From: Diphasiastrum complanatum
Taxonomy: Eukaryota > Streptophyta > Lycopodiopsida > Lycopodiales > Lycopodiaceae
Direction of reading: 5' to 3'
Assembly (NCBI GenBank): GCA_029204225.1
Contig: CM055092.1
Span: forward strand, 19,089,222 to 19,153,221
Length of the DNA: 64,000 bases
Position numbers and translations under genes: made by a program. Position 1 is the stretch's first letter. Each line of letters begins with the position of its first letter. The notes under the pieces were generated by a model. The model was not told the origin of the DNA. It worked only from the letters and a program-made list of their open reading frames with translations, and did no database searches. Shown one piece after another: positions 59,481 through 64,000 of this stretch.

Positions 59481-61410
59481 TTGTGCTAACTTGGCTAGTC
59501 TTGAGGATAATGATGGTGTTTCAATGGTTCTTCATGGCAAGTGCAAGCATGCAAAAGGTAAGGAAAGAGCTAAATTCATCAATGGAGGTGAAGGGTATTC
59601 GTTGGAAAAGATTGTTGTTAATGATTTCTTTGATCATATGGAAAAAGATATTGCTAGGTGCATGCATGAAGGAGGTGGTTCTTCTACATTCTTTTGTGAT
59701 GAGTCCAAGAAAGTCATTTTTGCAGCAAGTGAAGTCACATGTCTTCATAAAAGAGTAGATCAAATGGTTTTATCAAGAGACTTGGTGAGGGAGATAGTCA
59801 AAAGTCAAGAAGAAGAACAATATATGAAGAGTTCAAAGTAGGATGTACTTTGAATGATGTCATTGTGAATGATAGTGAGGAGGAATCATTATTAATGAGT
59901 CATTACCTAAAACATTGAGTAGAAGTTCTTGTTTGAAAAAAGAGAGTACTTCAATCATCCTTATGTTGAAGGTACTAATGTTTTTTTTCATGGCTTCTAA
60001 TGTCTTTGAGGTTTCTACTTCTTATGATGCAATCATTAAGAGGGAATCTTATGAAGGAAAGAGCAATGGAAGACTGGTTCTTGGGAAGATCCAAGGCATG
60101 GATCTCATATCTCTTCGTCAACTCAAAGGATCCTATGATTGTGAATTGATCACCCTTGATCAAGATGGCAAAAGGTTGGTTGAAGAAGACTACATGGAGC
60201 AAATCGAGAGGCAATTTCTTCAAGGCAAGGGAGATCTCATCGGTGAGCTTATTGAGATTTGTTATGGATTCAAGAGAGTTGGATTTATTAGGTTTGATAC
60301 TCATCTTCACCTACTCTACTTCATGTTGGATGGAAAGTTTGGAATCTATCTTTTGATTTATGACGGTGACATTGGTGACATTGTTTTCACTAACCTTTAT
60401 GGAAAATCAAGATCAAGCATTGATGAGATCTTGTTGGATTTAGATTATATGTTTAAGAGGGAGTATTTCTAGAGGGTCAGGTTTGAAGATATTCATATCT
60501 TTGATATCTTTGATGATCAAGAAAAAGGTAAGCAATTGGAAGCGACACACTTTGTTTTACTCACATGTTTTGGAGAATCTTCTTGTGTAGATGATGCTAT
60601 GCAAGTGGATATTGGTTCTCATGGTTTGCATGCTGGAAAAGCAAGTAATGGATCTGGAAAATCAAGTCTGTTCAATGACTTTGATGGTCAAGAGGAAGAT
60701 CAAGAGGTTGATCTCAAAGGGCTTCAACAAGGCAAAAAGAAAGTTGGCAATTTGGAGCTAGTCAAGCGCATCAAAGGAAGGTTATTTGGCAAAGATGCTA
60801 TGGATCTATTTTTGCAGGTGTATGAAGACTCAAGTAAGGTCAAAGGAGTAGCAAGGAAGTGTTGTTCAGGTATACTTTACTTGTTCTATCTCATGTTTGA
60901 GCTATTTCATGTGGATGTGTGCAAATTGTCAAGATATGGACAAACTAACTACACTGTCTTGCAATATCTTATTGTTGGAGTTGTACTAGAATTCTTGGCT
61001 GGTTTTGTTGATGAGAATAAACCTATTGGAATTTCATTATGTCACTAATTCATGGCTAGGTTCTCAAGTGTTGAGTTACTTGATGCCAATACTTGGAGAT
61101 TGTCAATTTTTGGTGAATTCATGGTCATTTTCTTGTGTCAAGTAGATCTTGAAGATGGACTAGTGCAACCTACTTGGTTTATGGAGTCATGTGGTGCCGG
61201 ATTTACATCATTGATGTAATCACCTACTCATGGATTTCCAAGGTTTGATGATATCTTGTGGCAGGATGGAGATGGAGGCTCATTCATGAAGTTTTATGGT
61301 GGAGACATATCAAGAAAGGACAAAGTTGGAGGAGACAAGCAAGCAAATGGTCATCACTCACATTTATTGTTTGGTTACTGTAATTTTTCAGAGAGTTCAA
61401 AGTTTGAAAC
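59480..61410 (+). CDS. Novel ORF region replacing pol in copia-7
   Basis: After the integrase border the protease frame stays open to 59841 with unrelated sequence ('GYSLEKIVVNDFFDHMEKDI'). From 59915 a second frame runs to 61410 with only three stops (60470, 61046, about 61217): 'GRLVLGKIQGMDLISLRQLK', 'FIRFDTHLHLLYFMLDGKFG', then 'GKASNGSGKSSLFNDFDG', which fits the loose P-loop pattern [AG]xxxxGK[ST], a hydrophobic stretch 'LQYLIVGVVLEFLAGF', and on to 'GYCNFSESSKFET'. I recognise no RT, integrase, RNase H or envelope. It is followed by the polypurine tract and LTR, so it is internal to the element. Candidates: a captured host gene or an element-specific extra ORF. One or two frameshifts and three stops suggest a recent decay. 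Confidence 0.55.
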
Positions 61411-61632
61411 GTGAATCATTTCATTCACATTCTATTTGGTTCTTCATGTTCTAGTTATATCTTGATGTGTAAAATTGATGTAAGAAATGGTGAAGCATCC
61501 AATTTGGACACCATTCTCTATATCAATTATGGAAACTACTTCAGAACATTAAAAAGGAGATCTATACTTAGGATGGAGATCATTCTAAAGTTAGATCGAA
61601 GTAGTATGGTTAAAACTATGCCAAAACTAGTT

Positions 61633-61642
61633 GAAGAGGGAG
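61633..61642 (+). promoter_or_regulatory. Copia-7 polypurine tract
   Basis: 'gaagagggag' directly before the LTR start 'tgtgagagatt'. Confidence 0.8.
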
Positions 61643-62286
61643 TGTGAGAGATTTTAACAAGTTTAGTCATATTTTGGTTAATTGTCAATATGAGGCCAAA
61701 ACGCATTTTAGACTTAGAGATAAACTTTTTGAAGTTATATTAGTTTAAAATACATTCAGTAAACACTTTTTGAAAGTGTGGGAAAGTTGGTAGTCAATTT
61801 TAAGAGAGATTCAAATTTGAACTTTGGGTACATTGAATCTAGACCCAAAAATAGTAGGGTTTACATTTTGAAGAGAAAGCCAAGTGGACAAATAGGGTTT
61901 GAACCTGTTATATATTGTTGTAACTCGTGGAGAAAGGGATATTCTCTCTTCTCTCTCTCATTTCATCATTATACATGGTTCTCTTTGGGTTCTACTACTC
62001 ATTGGTACACTCTCATGATGTTACGTTGCAATTCTATGTGTAGAATGATCATTTATTGCTATTTTTAGTTTCACATGTGTGAAATATAGTAGGGTACTAT
62101 AATTGCATGGATAGCAATCATATTTTATGTTTTGGCTCATGTTTGATCAGTATCTCTTAGAGTTTGCATCTCATTTTGTATGTAGATGCTGATTTTTCTA
62201 CATTGGCAGGATTGTTGGTTTGCTCCTTATTGTAACCAAAGATCAGGGACATGGATTGGATCTTGAATGATTTGAAATCCTTCATA
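61643..62286 (+). repeat. Copia-7 3' LTR, about 644 bp
   Basis: Aligned end to end with the copia-5 5' LTR (40559-41208), with indels and substitutions. Starts 'tgtgagag' and ends 'ccttcata', where copia-5 has 'ctttcaca'. Shows the two copies belong to one family. Confidence 0.88.
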
Positions 62287-63352
62287 GACTGCATGAAGAG
62301 ATTTGACCTATTTATAGCTGGATCGCATGGGGATTTCATGGGTTCATTCACATGAATCTACTCTTTATATATCGGGGTAGGGATTGGTAGAACAACTGAT
62401 CAGATAGATCTTGATTCTACTAACAAAGCGCGTATTTTACTTGACAAAGGATGAGAAAGAAACAAATTCGAACTCAAAACATTCCTATTCGTGACCAACT
62501 TGAAAGATTCGCGAAGGATTCGCGAAATTTGTCTTGCAGTCATCTCGAAAGATTCGTGAAACAGTTTCTTGTAGAAGCTCGTGGCTTTCTTATTGAAGCT
62601 CAAAAGATTTGCGAACAGAATCTTGTCGTGAAATATTCTGTTTCTTGTTCAAGCCTCAAATGTCGCAAAATTGTCGCGAACAATTCATGAAATCTTCTGG
62701 ACTGTTCTTCAAGCTCACCTGTCGCGAAACTATCACGAACAGTTTGCGAAATATTCTAGATTTCTTCTTCTACCTCAAGAATTGTCATGTATCACGAACA
62801 ATTTGTGAAAGATGAAAATGTCATGAAGAGACAAGTGTCGCGAACAATTAGCAAAACACAAAGTTGAGACGAAGAGATGGACTATCACAAATAGAATTTA
62901 TTTGAGCTTGAAAACAGACCAACAGACCTGTCCTATAGCCTTTTAATGTTGTAACAGTAGATATCTAACCATTTACATATCTAGTTGACTTATAAATAAA
63001 AGGCCAACAGACCTGTCCTATAGCAATATAAATACATGTGCACTACTTGCTGTATCACACTCACTCAATCAGAGACACAATAGCGAGATAAAACAACAAG
63101 AGATGTATATTGATGAATCAGATTTAGAGCTATAAAAATTCATTTTTAATCAATAGTTTCTTATTGTCTAATTTGTCTTAAGTTGTCTCTTACTTCCACA
63201 TATAATTTTTGCACACATATTCAATCAGAACTAATACTGTTCTATTAGTATATAGATCAGATACAATCTCGATGGAAGACACTGATATCAGTTTGATTTA
63301 TTCAAACTTACATCATGTTCTCTGTGGAAGAATAATTAATATTATCCTATAG
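62287..63352 (+). repeat. Copia-8 5' LTR (left edge uncertain)
   Basis: Ends at a tRNA-Met primer site at 63353. Between 62490 and 62850 it has more than ten 'ttcgcgaa'-like strings ('gattcgcgaaggattcgcga', 'tcgtgaaac', 'tcacgaac'). 'ccaacagacctgtcctatag' is duplicated at about 62917 and 63003. A TATA-like 'tataaatacatgtg' lies at 63028. The left edge could not be fixed; the first 100 bases may be flanking sequence. Confidence 0.6.
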
Positions 63353-63464
63353 TGGTATTAGAGCATAGAGAATTAAAGTTGATATAGTGGTATCAGAACA
63401 TACGGAATTAAAGTTGATACAATGATACCAGAGCATACGGAATTAAAGTTGATACAATGGTATC
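63353..63464 (+). repeat. Primer-binding site repeated at exact 35-bp period
   Basis: Units start at 63353, 63388, 63423 and 63458 (partial). Each opens with a form of 'tggtatcagagcat', the initiator-tRNA complement, and continues 'acggaattaaagttgata'. The first and third are the best primer matches. A gag-like ATG could start at 63457 ('atggtatcttcgcatccctc'). Confidence 0.93.
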
Positions 63465-63626
63465 TTCGCATCCCTCTCAGCATTCTTCATACATCCATCA
63501 GTAAGCCGCTATATGGAGGTAACTTCTTGTGTCTTATAGACAAACTGATCTCATCTCATTTTATTTTTTCATGCGTTGTGAAAAACTATATATAACTAAT
63601 TACATAGATATATATTTTGTCACAGT

Positions 63627-63997
63627 TTGCTTAGAAAAATGTTGCCTCCAAATTACGCCATGGCGACGTCTCTACAAGAAGCCAAGAAAATGCTATTCGC
63701 AGTCGGGATGGATTACAAGAGTAGTCATGCATGTCTCAATGATTGCATCTTATATCAAGATGAGTTTGAGGATGCAAGCATGTGTCCTAGTTGTGGAGAA
63801 CACCGCTACAGGCAAGATTTACAAGGAGCGACCAAACCTACCAAGGTGGTAAGACATTTTTCCATCATACCCAACTATGACATGGCACATGTTAAAGTGT
63901 AATTCCATCAAGGAGCTAATGACATGGCATTCAAACAATCCTTCATCAAACGATACTATGAGGATCCTTGCCGATTGTCCAGCATGGAAGCACGTGG
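63627..63997 (+). pseudogene. CACTA TNP2 transposase fragment, runs off the window
   Basis: Starts 'MLPPNYAMATSLQEAKKMLF' (using the internal Met at 63639) and has 'HACLNDCILYQDEFEDASMC', 'CGEHRYRQDLQGA' and 'VVRHFSIIP', the same region of TNP2 as the reversed fragment at 904-1150. At about 63890-63897 the frame shifts by one base and continues in another as 'CNSIKELMTWHSNNPSSN', then 'DCPAWKHVD' to the window end, matching the next TNP2 block. TNP2 is the transposase of CACTA elements. The left edge cuts into copia-8 leader sequence. Confidence 0.82.
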
Positions 63998-64000
63998 ATG

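Noticed and set aside
60600-60680. ATPase call from the P-loop-like string in the copia-7 insert
   Set aside because: The match is to the loosest form of the pattern, without Walker B or other ATPase blocks in view.
40559-62286. One giant copia element with LTRs at both ends
   Set aside because: The protease region is present twice (42715 and 58954) and the flanking bases do not form a target duplication, so two separate copies of one family are likelier.

Overview
This is nuclear DNA of a land plant, rich in transposable elements (TEs). The evidence is spliceosomal introns, one intact plant-type UBA-domain gene, Ty1/copia, Ty3/gypsy, LINE and CACTA relics with nested insertions, and seven long (CT)n/(GA)n tracts. 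TE load and the DDE transposase type would suit a fern or another non-flowering lineage, but the sequence does not prove this. Nothing bacterial or organellar was seen.

Layout. 1-3.8 kb: CT microsatellites, a reversed CACTA TNP2 fragment and a copia relic (copia-1) lacking integrase. 4.8-6.2 kb: decayed CACTA TNP2. 6.5-12.5 kb: duplicated LRR scraps, a four-copy tandem repeat, a two-exon helical-protein gene start (7760-8730) and exons of a tandem beta-rich module (10643-12546); these may be one host gene. 13.4-19.7 kb: reversed copia-3 (gag to integrase, 5' LTR) abutting copia-2 (RT to 3' LTR). 20-20.6 kb: retroelement tail. 21.4-25.3 kb: the best host gene, a UBA protein with a long 5' UTR intron. 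26.9-33.7 kb: three relics of one LINE family around reversed copia-4. 34-38 kb: dispersed repeats with a CT tract and two unrecognised ORFs. 38.2-49.6 kb: gypsy 5' LTR, primer site and leader, then copia-5, a DDE fragment (copy B) and a gypsy gag-pol carrying a MITE; the gypsy parts may be one element split by insertion.

52.2-58.8 kb is the most unusual stretch. A multi-exon gene looks like a D-D-E transposase. A convergent accessory gene follows. An intergenic region is packed with inverted CTCGCG motifs and ACGTG motifs. A rightward gene then begins with an exact histone H3 tail (MARTKQTAR), continues with an H3 alpha-N-like helix and runs, after a frameshift, into a Ulp1-like region. Copy B at 44.57-45.6 kb keeps the transposase/accessory pair in the same convergent order, so that pair at least moves as a unit.

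58.95-62.3 kb: copia-7 keeps its protease region and 3' LTR, but where the rest of pol should be it carries about 1.9 kb of unfamiliar, largely open sequence. 62.4-64 kb: another copia LTR with a primer-binding site repeated at an exact 35-bp period, then a CACTA TNP2 fragment running off the end.

Splice sites, gene joins and family names were read by eye; no database search was run.
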